Positions 8,314 to 14,423 of a stretch of 32,664 nucleotides of DNA are shown one piece after another. Made by a program: the position numbers and the translations under genes. Source of the DNA: Enterococcus sp. CSURQ0835. GTDB lineage: Bacteria > Bacillota > Bacilli > Lactobacillales > Enterococcaceae. Below the pieces are notes generated by a model. The model searched no databases and was not told the DNA's origin. It saw only the letters and a program-made list of their open reading frames with translations. How positions within the stretch are numbered: position 1 is the first letter of the stretch; each line of letters opens with the position of its first letter. The DNA lies in assembly GCF_902706605.1 (NCBI RefSeq), contig NZ_CACSLH010000031.1, positions 1 to 32,664 of the forward strand. Reading direction: 5' to 3'.

Positions 8314-9288
8314 ATGCGTTACTTAGGATTATTATTAGTCTTGTTGTTAACCGGCTGTCATAGTCAACTGAAAGAACAAGAGGGCTTTTTACTCAATACG
8401 TATGTCAAATTAAAAGTAGAGACTCGCGATCCCCACGTGTTACCGGCGGCGTTTGCAACGATCGAAGACTTAGAAGCCCAACTAGCTTATCAGCAAAAAG
8501 ATTCCGAGATCGCTCAGATCAATGCCGCGGCAGGAAAACACGCGGTGAAAGTTTCTAGCTCAACTTTCCAATTGCTCCAACAAGCTAAACTACTCGCTGC
8601 AAAGACCGATGGGGCATTTGATCCTACGATCGGCGCAGTGAGCACGTTGTGGCAGATCGGCACGAAACACGCGCGCAAGCCTGCTGCCACAGAGATTGCA
8701 GCTGCTTTACCATTAGTTGATCATCGTGAGCTCGATTTAAATGAAGCCAAACAGACCGTCTACTTAAAAAAAGCCGGGATGAAATTAGACTTGAGCGGGA
8801 TCGCAAAAGGCTATATCACTAAAAAAGTGGTGACGCAATTAAAAAACGCCGGTGTAACTTCTGGTGCGCTGGATCTAGGGGGGAATGTGTATTTGTTAGG
8901 AACGCGTCCTACAGGTGAGCTGTGGCAAGCCGGGATCAAGTCGCCATTTGAAGGACAACACTTACTCGGTCAAATCGCGGTGAAAAATCAAGCCGTCGTC
9001 ACGTCTGGTGGTTACGCGCGTTACGTGACTTTAAAGGGGAAAAAATATTCTCATCTGCTGGACCCGCACACTGGTCAGCCAGTAGAAAACGACCTTGCCA
9101 GCGTGACGATCATTGCCGCAGATGCGACGGTTAGTGATGCCTTGGCAACTGCAGTTTTTGTTAAAGGCAGCCAAGCCGGACTCACTTATTTAGAGCGCTA
9201 CCCTGCAGTAGAAGGGATCTTAGTGACCAAAGAACAAGGCATTTACGTGACTAAAAATTTACAGCACAAGTTTAAGTTAGCAAAATAA
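8314..9288 (+). CDS. fmnB: FAD:protein FMN transferase lipoprotein (ApbE/FmnB)
   Basis: Attaches FMN covalently to Thr/Ser of extracellular target proteins. 324 residues. The N-terminal lipobox LLTGC (Cys15) anchors it as a lipoprotein. ApbE motifs in order: DGAFDPTIG, LDLSGIAKGYITK, GALDLGGNVYLLG, SGGYARY, HLLDPHTGQP and the metal-site region ATVSDALATAVFV. AAAGGAG lies 7 nt before the ATG. It is divergent from eetA-eetB, so the three probably form one extracellular flavin/electron-transfer module, as in the Listeria EET locus. No flavinylation acceptor protein (PplA-like or FMN-bind domain) is seen in the window. Confidence 0.9.
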   Translation: MRYLGLLLVLLLTGCHSQLKEQEGFLLNTYVKLKVETRDPHVLPAAFATIEDLEAQLAYQQKDSEIAQINAAAGKHAVKVSSSTFQLLQQAKLLAAKTDGAFDPTIGAVSTLWQIGTKHARKPAATEIAAALPLVDHRELDLNEAKQTVYLKKAGMKLDLSGIAKGYITKKVVTQLKNAGVTSGALDLGGNVYLLGTRPTGELWQAGIKSPFEGQHLLGQIAVKNQAVVTSGGYARYVTLKGKKYSHLLDPHTGQPVENDLASVTIIAADATVSDALATAVFVKGSQAGLTYLERYPAVEGILVTKEQGIYVTKNLQHKFKLAK

Positions 9289-9383
9289 ATAGTACCTTTA
9301 AGAGGGATTATCTTTTATAAATTAGACCAATAACTGTGTGAGCTGGCTAAAAGTACAGCACTTTATGGAAAGGCAAAACAAAT

Positions 9384-9418
9384 AGCCTCAAAGAGTTCTG
9401 ATCCATTTCTTTGAGGCT
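9384..9418. other. hairpin after fmnB, possible bidirectional terminator
   Basis: Perfect 10-bp stem AGCCTCAAAG/CTTTGAGGCT. The plus side has a T run only ten bases later and the minus side has ATTTGTTTTG, so termination is plausible in either direction but not certain. It separates fmnB from the accessory patch. Confidence 0.5.
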
Positions 9419-9454
9419 CGCTTTCAGTTTTTTTAAAGGTGATATTAAAAATAA

Positions 9455-9618
9455 TTATTCTTCTATCGACTTTACTCCTTGTAGAAAGGGTCCGTCTGTT
9501 GTAGTTGTCTCTTGTTCTTCCTCATGAGTACTAGTAGGTTTTGGATCGCTCTTCCCACAGCCTGAAAAAGAAAGTAAAGTGAGAATGACAATAGTTGAAC
9601 ATAGGAATTTTTTTTCAT
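9455..9618 (-). pseudogene. small lipoprotein gene broken by a poly-A frameshift
   Basis: GGAGAG lies 8 nt before an ATG (9618-9616) that is followed by eight A. In the ATG frame the product looks like nonsense. One base shifted, from 9607 on, the reading is a clear lipoprotein: a hydrophobic stretch LCSTIVILTLLSFSGCGKS with lipobox FSGC, then a short acidic Thr/Glu-rich tail ending VKSIEE and a TAA at 9457-9455. A ninth A would join the ATG to it and give a protein of about 54 residues. No other start exists in the lipoprotein frame (TAG just upstream). It is either a frameshifted remnant, a phase-variable gene, a slippage-expressed gene or an assembly error. Function unknown. Confidence 0.6.
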
Positions 9619-9661
9619 ATCGCTAGCTCTCCGTAGTTTGATAATGGAATAAAAATCAGAA

Positions 9662-9832
9662 TTAACGACATCTAATTCCAGTATAGACATGATATTTATG
9701 TTCAATTCCTACTCGTTCTCTGTATCCTCGAACATAGTAATTCCATAAATTTTTAACAATATCCCAGCTTGGATCTTTTTGAGAGTGTTGTCTGTCAAGT
9801 GCATCTTGTTCATTTAAAATCCTCCTAGACAT
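9662..9832 (-). CDS. possible small ORF of 56 residues, unknown
   Basis: From ATG 9832-9830 to TAA at 9664-9662. The reading starts MSRRILNEQDALDRQ and ends YHVYTGIRCR. It has a protein-like composition with Trp, Tyr, Arg and Glu, and no membrane segment. The strong AGGAGGA at 9821-9827 lies inside this ORF, where it would instead serve a 34-codon ORF in another frame (MNKMHLTDN...), whose composition looks random. No clear ribosome site serves the 56-residue ORF, so it may be the tail of a decayed gene. It lies just upstream of the broken lipoprotein gene. I do not recognise the family. Confidence 0.35.
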   Translation of the reverse strand: MSRRILNEQDALDRQHSQKDPSWDIVKNLWNYYVRGYRERVGIEHKYHVYTGIRCR

Positions 9833-9930
9833 TTGTTTTTAGTCCAGATTGAATTTATCATATTTGTTTGAAAGCGCAGGGAGAATGTCTTAAAATGGCG
9901 AGTTTGGTATCGCGAACGATCATTTGCAAT

Positions 9931-9981
9931 AAAAAATAGCTGTAACGACGCTTAAATGGTTAAAGCGTCGTTACAGCTATT
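9931..9981 (-). terminator. birA terminator
   Basis: Perfect 19-bp stem AATAGCTGTAACGACGCTT/AAGCGTCGTTACAGCTATT followed on the minus strand by TTTTTT. It begins 19 nt after the birA stop. It is the strongest hairpin of the window. Confidence 0.93.
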
Positions 9982-9999
9982 GATGGTTTTAGCCAAGGT

Positions 10000-10956
10000 T
10001 TATTGAATCGCACTTAAACTGATCTCGCCGGAAGCTAAAACTTTTTGTTCGCTTCCGAGATCAACGACTAGTTCACCGTGTTCGGTGATAGCGATCGCAG
10101 TCCCGAAAAAAGTTTGGCCTTTTTGCTGGAAGGTGACTTTTTTTCCTAAGACGAATGATTTTTGCCGGTAACGAGTCAGGGCAACGTTCGGATCAACGGT
10201 CACTAACTCAAAAAAACGATTCCAGATCTCTGCGATCAAGTCATTTCGCGTGATAGTCGCTTCGCCAGTCGGAAAAATCGAAGTGGCTTTCGTTTGTAAA
10301 GCGGCGGGATACGCTGTTTGGGGGATCGAAAAATTGATCCCCATACCGATGATGATACAGTTCAAACGGTTTGCTTCAACATCGGTCGTCGCTTCTGATA
10401 AGATGCCCGCGATTTTTTTTCCATTTAAATAAATGTCATTGACCCACTTGATCGAAGTGGTCAGACCAGTCAAATGATCGATCGCTTCAGCTAACGCGAC
10501 GGCCATTAAAATCGTGTACTGAGGCAGCGCGGTAAGTTCTGCTTGCGGTCTTAGCAGTAAGCTCATGTAGATCCCTGCTCGCGGTAAGGCAAAAAAAGGA
10601 CGATTGAAACGACCGTGGGGAGCTTGTTGCATGTCGGCGACAAATAGTCGCGGTGTTGAGCGATTTTCTAAAGCCGCTAGTTGAGCATCTTTCATCGTGG
10701 AAGTAGAAGTCTCGAAGACCTCGACTGCTAATGGCGTCGTGATTTTTTTGACTAGCTCGGCTTGATCCAATACATCAGAAGACAAATAGCGGTAGCCAAC
10801 TGAGCGATGTTCGATGTGATAGCCGGCTTTTTCCAATTCTTTGATCGCTTTCCAAACGGCCGTCCGAGAGACGTTCAGCTCTTGGGCCAACGCTTCACCT
10901 GAGACAAATGCCGTTTGCTGCTTTAATTTTTTTAAAACTTCATCTTTAACTGTCAT
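10000..10956 (-). CDS. birA: BirA, biotin-protein ligase and biotin operon repressor
   Basis: Bifunctional class II protein of 318 residues. An N-terminal winged helix (about 1-60, VSGEALAQELNVSRTAVWKAI) binds DNA. The catalytic domain attaches biotin to biotin carboxyl carrier proteins via biotinyl-AMP. Motifs: KWVNDIYLNGKKIAGIL with the catalytic Lys near 184, IIGMGINFS, and a C-terminal SH3-like domain with ASGEISL. The biotin-binding loop, usually GRGRxGR or a KGRFGR form, reads PHGRFNR at 113-119, a rather divergent version. GGAGGA precedes the ATG. It lies downstream of trpXYZ, after a terminator, and no clear promoter of its own is visible. Confidence 0.93.
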   Translation of the reverse strand: MTVKDEVLKKLKQQTAFVSGEALAQELNVSRTAVWKAIKELEKAGYHIEHRSVGYRYLSSDVLDQAELVKKITTPLAVEVFETSTSTMKDAQLAALENRSTPRLFVADMQQAPHGRFNRPFFALPRAGIYMSLLLRPQAELTALPQYTILMAVALAEAIDHLTGLTTSIKWVNDIYLNGKKIAGILSEATTDVEANRLNCIIIGMGINFSIPQTAYPAALQTKATSIFPTGEATITRNDLIAEIWNRFFELVTVDPNVALTRYRQKSFVLGKKVTFQQKGQTFFGTAIAITEHGELVVDLGSEQKVLASGEISLSAIQ

Positions 10957-10984
10957 GAATGGTTCCTCCGAGTCTCAGTGTAAC

Positions 10985-11010
10985 AAAAAAACCGGCGAAA
11001 AGCAGCCGGT
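10985..11010 (-). terminator. trpXYZ operon terminator
   Basis: Minus-strand stem ACCGGC/GCCGGT with an 8-nt loop and a run of seven T. The 5' arm touches the trpZ stop codon. Transcripts reaching birA must read through or start inside trpZ. Confidence 0.85.
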
Positions 11011-11807
11011 CACGCTAAAAGTAGCGCATCATCTTGTAATTTTTCTCCGCTGTTTTTTTGGAAGAGTTCCATCAGCTGAGGGACGGTCAGATCGGCTTTT
11101 TCACTTTCCGTCAAGTCGACGGCGATCTGGCCTTGGTGCAGCATGATCAGGCGATTACCATAGCGGATCGCGTCTTCCATATTGTGGGTCACCATGAAAG
11201 CCGTCAATTGATTTTCTGCGATCAATTTTTTTGTCAATTCCATTACGGTGATGGAGGTTTTCGGATCAAGTGCGGCAGTATGTTCATCCAATAAAATCAA
11301 TTCAGGTCGTTGCAACGTCGCCATCAGTAACGTGATCGCTTGCCGTTGCCCGCCCGATAATAACCCGATCTCACTATCTAAACGATTTTCTAAATTCAAG
11401 TTTAATTGCGCTAATTGTTCTTTGAAAAAAGCGCGATTTTTTTTCTTGACGCCGGCGCCAAAGCCTCGTCGTTGGCCGCGTTTTAAAGCAAGTGCTAGAT
11501 TTTCTTCAACGGTCAATCGAACGGCGGTGCCCAGTTTAGGATCTTGGAAGACCCGACTGATCTTTTTCGCGCGTTTGGTCACCGAGTGCTTGGTGATATT
11601 TTCACCGTTTAAAAAGATGCTGCCGGTCTCCATCGGCAAAGTGCCGGCGATACTGTTTAAAAAAGTCGATTTCCCGGCACCATTGCCACCGATGATCGTG
11701 ACGAATTCTCCGGCCGCCATGGAAAAATCGATGCCTTTTAAGACGTGGTTTTCATTGACGGTCCCTTTTTCAAATGTTTGATGTAAATCAGTGATTTTTA
11801 ATTGCAT
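11010..11807 (-). CDS. trpZ: ABC importer ATPase, TrpZ-like
   Basis: 265-residue ABC ATPase that powers the importer encoded with it. Walker A GGNGAGKST is at 40-48, then the Q-loop region VFQDPKLGT, signature LLSGGQRQA (about 160), Walker B LILLDEHTAALDP and switch His in MVTHN. The sequence resembles the LivG/LivF-like ATPases that pair with PF04392 binding proteins (tryptophan-type TrpXYZ systems of streptococci). It overlaps the permease gene by 20 bp, so translation is coupled. Last gene of the operon, with a terminator immediately after. Substrate follows from the system, not from this protein. Confidence 0.82.
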   Translation of the reverse strand: MQLKITDLHQTFEKGTVNENHVLKGIDFSMAAGEFVTIIGGNGAGKSTFLNSIAGTLPMETGSIFLNGENITKHSVTKRAKKISRVFQDPKLGTAVRLTVEENLALALKRGQRRGFGAGVKKKNRAFFKEQLAQLNLNLENRLDSEIGLLSGGQRQAITLLMATLQRPELILLDEHTAALDPKTSITVMELTKKLIAENQLTAFMVTHNMEDAIRYGNRLIMLHQGQIAVDLTESEKADLTVPQLMELFQKNSGEKLQDDALLLA

Positions 11808-12714
11808 GACCCTTCACGTCCTTTGCCATTTTTTTCGTTTTGGATTTTGGATTCAAAGTAAATTTTTCGCGAATTTGCGGAAGTGACAAACATAAGACTA
11901 AGACGATCGCCGAAGCTAATTTTGAATCAGATGGTTCGACGTTCATTTCAAAGACAAGTCCTAAGATGAGTCGGTACAAAATCGCGCCGACCACGATTGT
12001 GATCAATCGAATCCCGATCGGTTTGTGGTGTAATAAAACTTCCGCGATGATGATGGAAGCTAGACCGATCACAATCGTACCCACCCCGGCATTCAGATCA
12101 GCAAAGCCGTTGTTTTGTGCCAGCAGTGCCCCAGACAATGCGATGCAGCCATTAGAAAGCATGTAGCCAATCAGTTTCATGTTTTCAGTTTTGACCCCAT
12201 TTGCTTCACTCATGGCTGGATTGTCTCCTGTCGCCCGGATTGCAAGTCCGATCTCGGTTTTGAAAAATAAAACGAGCAGTAAGATGGCTACTACCGCGAT
12301 GCCGCTACCAACTAAAATCACAGCATTGGTTTTAGTGAGTCCGAAACCTTGCACACTCGTAAAAATCGTCTTTTCACCTAGCAGCGGAATGTTGGGCGCG
12401 CCCATCACTCGCGAGGTAATGGAGTAAAGACCCGTCATCGTGATGATCCCGGCTAAGAGTGCGGGGATTTTTAATTTTGTATTCAAGATCCCGGTGATCA
12501 AACCAGCTAAAGTCCCACCACCAAACGCTAACAACGTGGCAAGTAGCGGGGACATCCCATTGGTGATCATAATCGCTGCGATCCCGCCGCCAAGCGGAAA
12601 GCTGCCTTCAGCGGTTAGATCCGCGATATCTAAGATGCGAAAAGTCAAGTAGACTCCGATCGCTAACAAGGACCACAATAACCCTTGTGACGTTGCAGAA
12701 AGTAATAAATCCAT
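11788..12714 (-). CDS. trpY: ABC importer permease, TrpY-like
   Basis: 308 residues, LivH/BPD_transp_2-type permease with about eight to nine transmembrane segments. Typical start SQGLLWSLLAIGVYLTFRIL and conserved ADLTAEGSFPLGG segment. It forms the membrane channel of the importer. AAGGAGG precedes the ATG at 12714. It lies 30 bp downstream of the binding-protein gene and overlaps the ATPase gene by 20 bp. The C-terminus is rich in Lys, on the cytoplasmic side. Confidence 0.85.
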   Translation of the reverse strand: MDLLLSATSQGLLWSLLAIGVYLTFRILDIADLTAEGSFPLGGGIAAIMITNGMSPLLATLLAFGGGTLAGLITGILNTKLKIPALLAGIITMTGLYSITSRVMGAPNIPLLGEKTIFTSVQGFGLTKTNAVILVGSGIAVVAILLLVLFFKTEIGLAIRATGDNPAMSEANGVKTENMKLIGYMLSNGCIALSGALLAQNNGFADLNAGVGTIVIGLASIIIAEVLLHHKPIGIRLITIVVGAILYRLILGLVFEMNVEPSDSKLASAIVLVLCLSLPQIREKFTLNPKSKTKKMAKDVKGHAIKNH

Positions 12715-12744
12715 CAGGTGATTCCTCCTTTTTAGAAGCCGCCT

Positions 12745-13698
12745 TTATTTCGGGGCTTTGATCGTACTTGGATCGATGTCTAATGCTTTAGCCATCTCTT
12801 TATTGATGACTAATTTCAGATCTTTTGCTTTTTCCACGGACAGCTCAGCTGGTTTGGCTTTACCATCTAAAATCTTCGCCGCCATTTTACCAGTTTGTTC
12901 GCCGAGTTTTTCGTAATCGATCCCGTAAGTTGCTAAGCCACCATCTTTGACTTGATCGACGGAGCCAGCTACGATCGGGGTTTTCTTTTCTTTGGCGACT
13001 TCCCCGATCACCGCTGCAGCACTAGCAAACGTGTTGTCAGTTGGAATGTAGATGCCATCGGTCTGTTCAGCTAATGTCTCTGTGACTTGCTGGACATCGT
13101 TCGTCGTGTTGGCGGTTTTGACTTTGACTTTGACGCCAGCTTTTTTCAAAACTTTCTGGGCTTCTTTAGCTTGCAATTTAGAATTGGATTCACCGGCGTT
13201 ATACATGATGCCGATGGTTTTTGCTTTTGGTTTGATGGAAAGTAGTAAGTCGATCTGTTTTTTGATCGGGACCATGTCAGTAGTTCCCGTTACGTTGCCG
13301 CCAGGTTTTTGATTACTGTCCACGAGCTTGGCCGCTTTTAGATCCGTTACGGCGGTCACGACGATTGGAGTATCTTGGGTGGCATTTAATAAAGATTGCG
13401 CTGCTGGAGTGGCGATTCCTAATAATAGATCTGGTTTTTCTTTGACCAGCTTGTCGCTCATACTTTTCAAATTATCTTGACTGTTTTGTGCGTTTTGGTA
13501 ATCAAGTTTCAAATTTTTGCCTTCTTTGTAACCACCTGCGGCTAGTCCTTTTTTGAAGCCTTTATAAGAAGCGTTCAAGGAAGCATGTTCGACTAATTGC
13601 AAAACACCGACTTCTTTTTTGGCAGCGGCTTGAGCCGGGAGTGCAGCTCCTAAACTTAATAGTGCAACTAAACTGGTTACGATAACTGTTTTTTTCAT
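12745..13698 (-). CDS. trpX: ABC importer substrate-binding protein, TrpX-like (PF04392)
   Basis: 317 residues from the ATG at 13698; AGGAG lies 10 nt upstream, and the in-frame TTG at 13704 is too close to it. The PF04392-type fold shows in GVLQLVEHASLNASYKGF near the N-terminus, GIATPAAQSLLNATQDTPIV and IGIMYNAGESNS. Members bind tryptophan or other aromatic amino acids in streptococci. The signal peptide (about 1-26) ends LPAQA-AA, a signal peptidase I site. There is no lipobox Cys, which is unusual for a Gram-positive binding protein. It is the first gene of trpXYZ, preceded by an attenuator leader with a Tyr/Phe-rich ORF, so Tyr or Phe may be the substrate (inference). Confidence 0.82.
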   Translation of the reverse strand: MKKTVIVTSLVALLSLGAALPAQAAAKKEVGVLQLVEHASLNASYKGFKKGLAAGGYKEGKNLKLDYQNAQNSQDNLKSMSDKLVKEKPDLLLGIATPAAQSLLNATQDTPIVVTAVTDLKAAKLVDSNQKPGGNVTGTTDMVPIKKQIDLLLSIKPKAKTIGIMYNAGESNSKLQAKEAQKVLKKAGVKVKVKTANTTNDVQQVTETLAEQTDGIYIPTDNTFASAAAVIGEVAKEKKTPIVAGSVDQVKDGGLATYGIDYEKLGEQTGKMAAKILDGKAKPAELSVEKAKDLKLVINKEMAKALDIDPSTIKAPK

Positions 13699-13732
13699 AC
13701 GCAAATCTCTCCTTCAATTTTGTTTTCGGGGT

Positions 13733-13770
13733 AAAAAAAATCATCCACTTAGATAAAATAAGTGGATGAT
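13733..13770 (-). terminator. attenuator terminator in the trpX leader
   Basis: Perfect 12-bp minus-strand stem ATCATCCACTTA (13770-13759)/TAAGTGGATGAT (13751-13740), 7-nt loop TTTTATC, then eight T (last A:T pair included). It lies upstream of trpX, so it is a conditional terminator. Its 5' arm CCACTTA can pair instead with TAAGTGG at 13806-13800. Confidence 0.9.
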
Positions 13771-13799
13771 CGAGTCTACAAAAATAGTTTTTGCCTCAG

Positions 13800-13901
13800 C
13801 CACTTAGATTATCATCTACGTGGCCGCACGTGAAAGTTCTCTAGCCATCATAGATACAAACAGGTTTGTCATGTTTGTATCCGATGTTCGAGGATACAAA
13901 C
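13800..13901 (-). promoter_or_regulatory. alternating RNA segments of the trpX attenuator
   Basis: Minus-strand RNA. Segment 1 GTTTGTATCC is at 13901-13892, segment 2 GGATACAAAC at 13882-13873, segment 3 GTTTGTATCT at 13861-13852 continuing as ATCTATGATGG (13855-13845), segment 4 CCACGTAGAT at 13823-13814, and segment 5 ATCTAAGTGG at 13809-13800. Pairing 1:2 (10 bp) excludes 2:3 (10 bp, one G-U). Pairing 3:4 (10 bp with one bulge) competes with 4:5 (9 of 10 bp, GATA loop). Segment 5 pairs with the terminator 5' arm (7 bp). Segments 1/3 and 5/terminator-3'-arm are near-exact direct repeats. Confidence 0.75.
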
Positions 13902-13967
13902 CTATCTAAAATAGCTAAAGTAGTAGCGGTTATTCAGTTGTGAGGATAAATGAGTTTGTGTGTTCAT
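13902..13967 (-). CDS. leader peptide of the trpXYZ attenuator, 21 residues
   Basis: ATG at 13967-13965 with GGAGG 8 nt upstream (13980-13976); TAG at 13904-13902. The peptide begins MNTQTHLSSQ and ends NNRYYFSYFR. Codons 15, 16 and 19 are Tyr and 17 and 20 are Phe. There is no Trp codon. The stop directly abuts pairing segment 1, so a ribosome at the stop would cover that segment, while one stalled at the Tyr/Phe codons would leave it free. Strong initiation signals on so short an ORF just after a good promoter argue for a regulatory leader peptide. No homologue is known to me. Confidence 0.75.
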   Translation of the reverse strand: MNTQTHLSSQLNNRYYFSYFR

Positions 13968-13999
13968 AATAAAAACCTCCAACGAATTAAGATGTGCTT

Positions 14000-14028
14000 A
14001 GTATATTCTAAGAAAAATCCCTTGTCAA
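14000..14028 (-). promoter_or_regulatory. promoter of the trpXYZ leader
   Basis: Minus strand TTGACA (14028-14023), exactly 17 nt, TATACT (14005-14000). Transcription should start near 13993, giving a leader of about 295 nt before the trpX ATG. 14041-14150, between this and the rpoB promoter, shows nothing recognisable. Confidence 0.88.
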
Positions 14029-14153
14029 CCTTAAAGTTGAAATATTCAGAAAATTCGCGCCGGGATATCGGACCATTTTGCACACCATTAATAGAAAGAA
14101 AAAATGAAATCATTAAGAAAAATTTCTGATTGCAGCAGTAAGACGATGAGGGG

Positions 14154-14182
14154 TTGACTTTTAGTTTCAGAACATGTATCAT
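14154..14182 (+). promoter_or_regulatory. rpoBC promoter
   Basis: TTGACT (14154-14159), 17 nt, TATCAT (14177-14182). It is divergent from the trpXYZ promoter. The resulting rpoB leader is about 235 nt long. Confidence 0.8.
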
Positions 14183-14188
14183 ATGAAG

Positions 14189-14407
14189 TTGCAAAAACTA
14201 TCTGAAATGATAAAAGACAGGAACGAAATATTGTCCGTTTCGGTTTTTAATAGGAAAACAAAAGTAGAAGCGTAGATCTAGTTTTAAGCGAACGTTCTAT
14301 TTTTGGTTTTTTTTTGCCTAAAAGCCGCAAAAAATGTCATTTGTTACTTAAATTTAAACTTCGTAACAAAATCGTAACTTTATCTTCGGATCGGTTTTCA
14401 AACTTTT
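14189..14407 (+). promoter_or_regulatory. long 5' leader of rpoB, possible structured RNA
   Basis: Between promoter and ribosome site lie a hairpin-plus-T element (AACGAAA with TTTCGGTT, one bulge, then TTT, about 14222-14248) and a perfect 7-bp inverted repeat TTGTTAC (14341-14347)/GTAACAA (14363-14369). Lactobacillales are known to have a conserved 'Lacto-rpoB' RNA motif before rpoB. Whether this leader is a member needs a covariance-model match. Confidence 0.45.
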
Positions 14408-14423
14408 AAGAGGGGTGAAGAAC

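Noticed and set aside
9472-9705. 77-codon minus-strand ORF
   Set aside because: It includes the out-of-frame reading of the lipoprotein gene and upstream non-coding sequence. The shifted frame is the biologically meaningful one.
13705-14000. T-box riboswitch in front of trpX
   Set aside because: I looked for the AGGGTGG-ACC T-box core and a specifier stem on the minus strand and found neither. The terminator is instead served by repeated segments and a translated ORF.
13964-14194. 76-codon minus-strand ORF across the trpX and rpoB promoters
   Set aside because: It spans two divergent promoters, has no ribosome site and has a random-looking composition. The 21-codon ORF in another frame has the real initiation signals.
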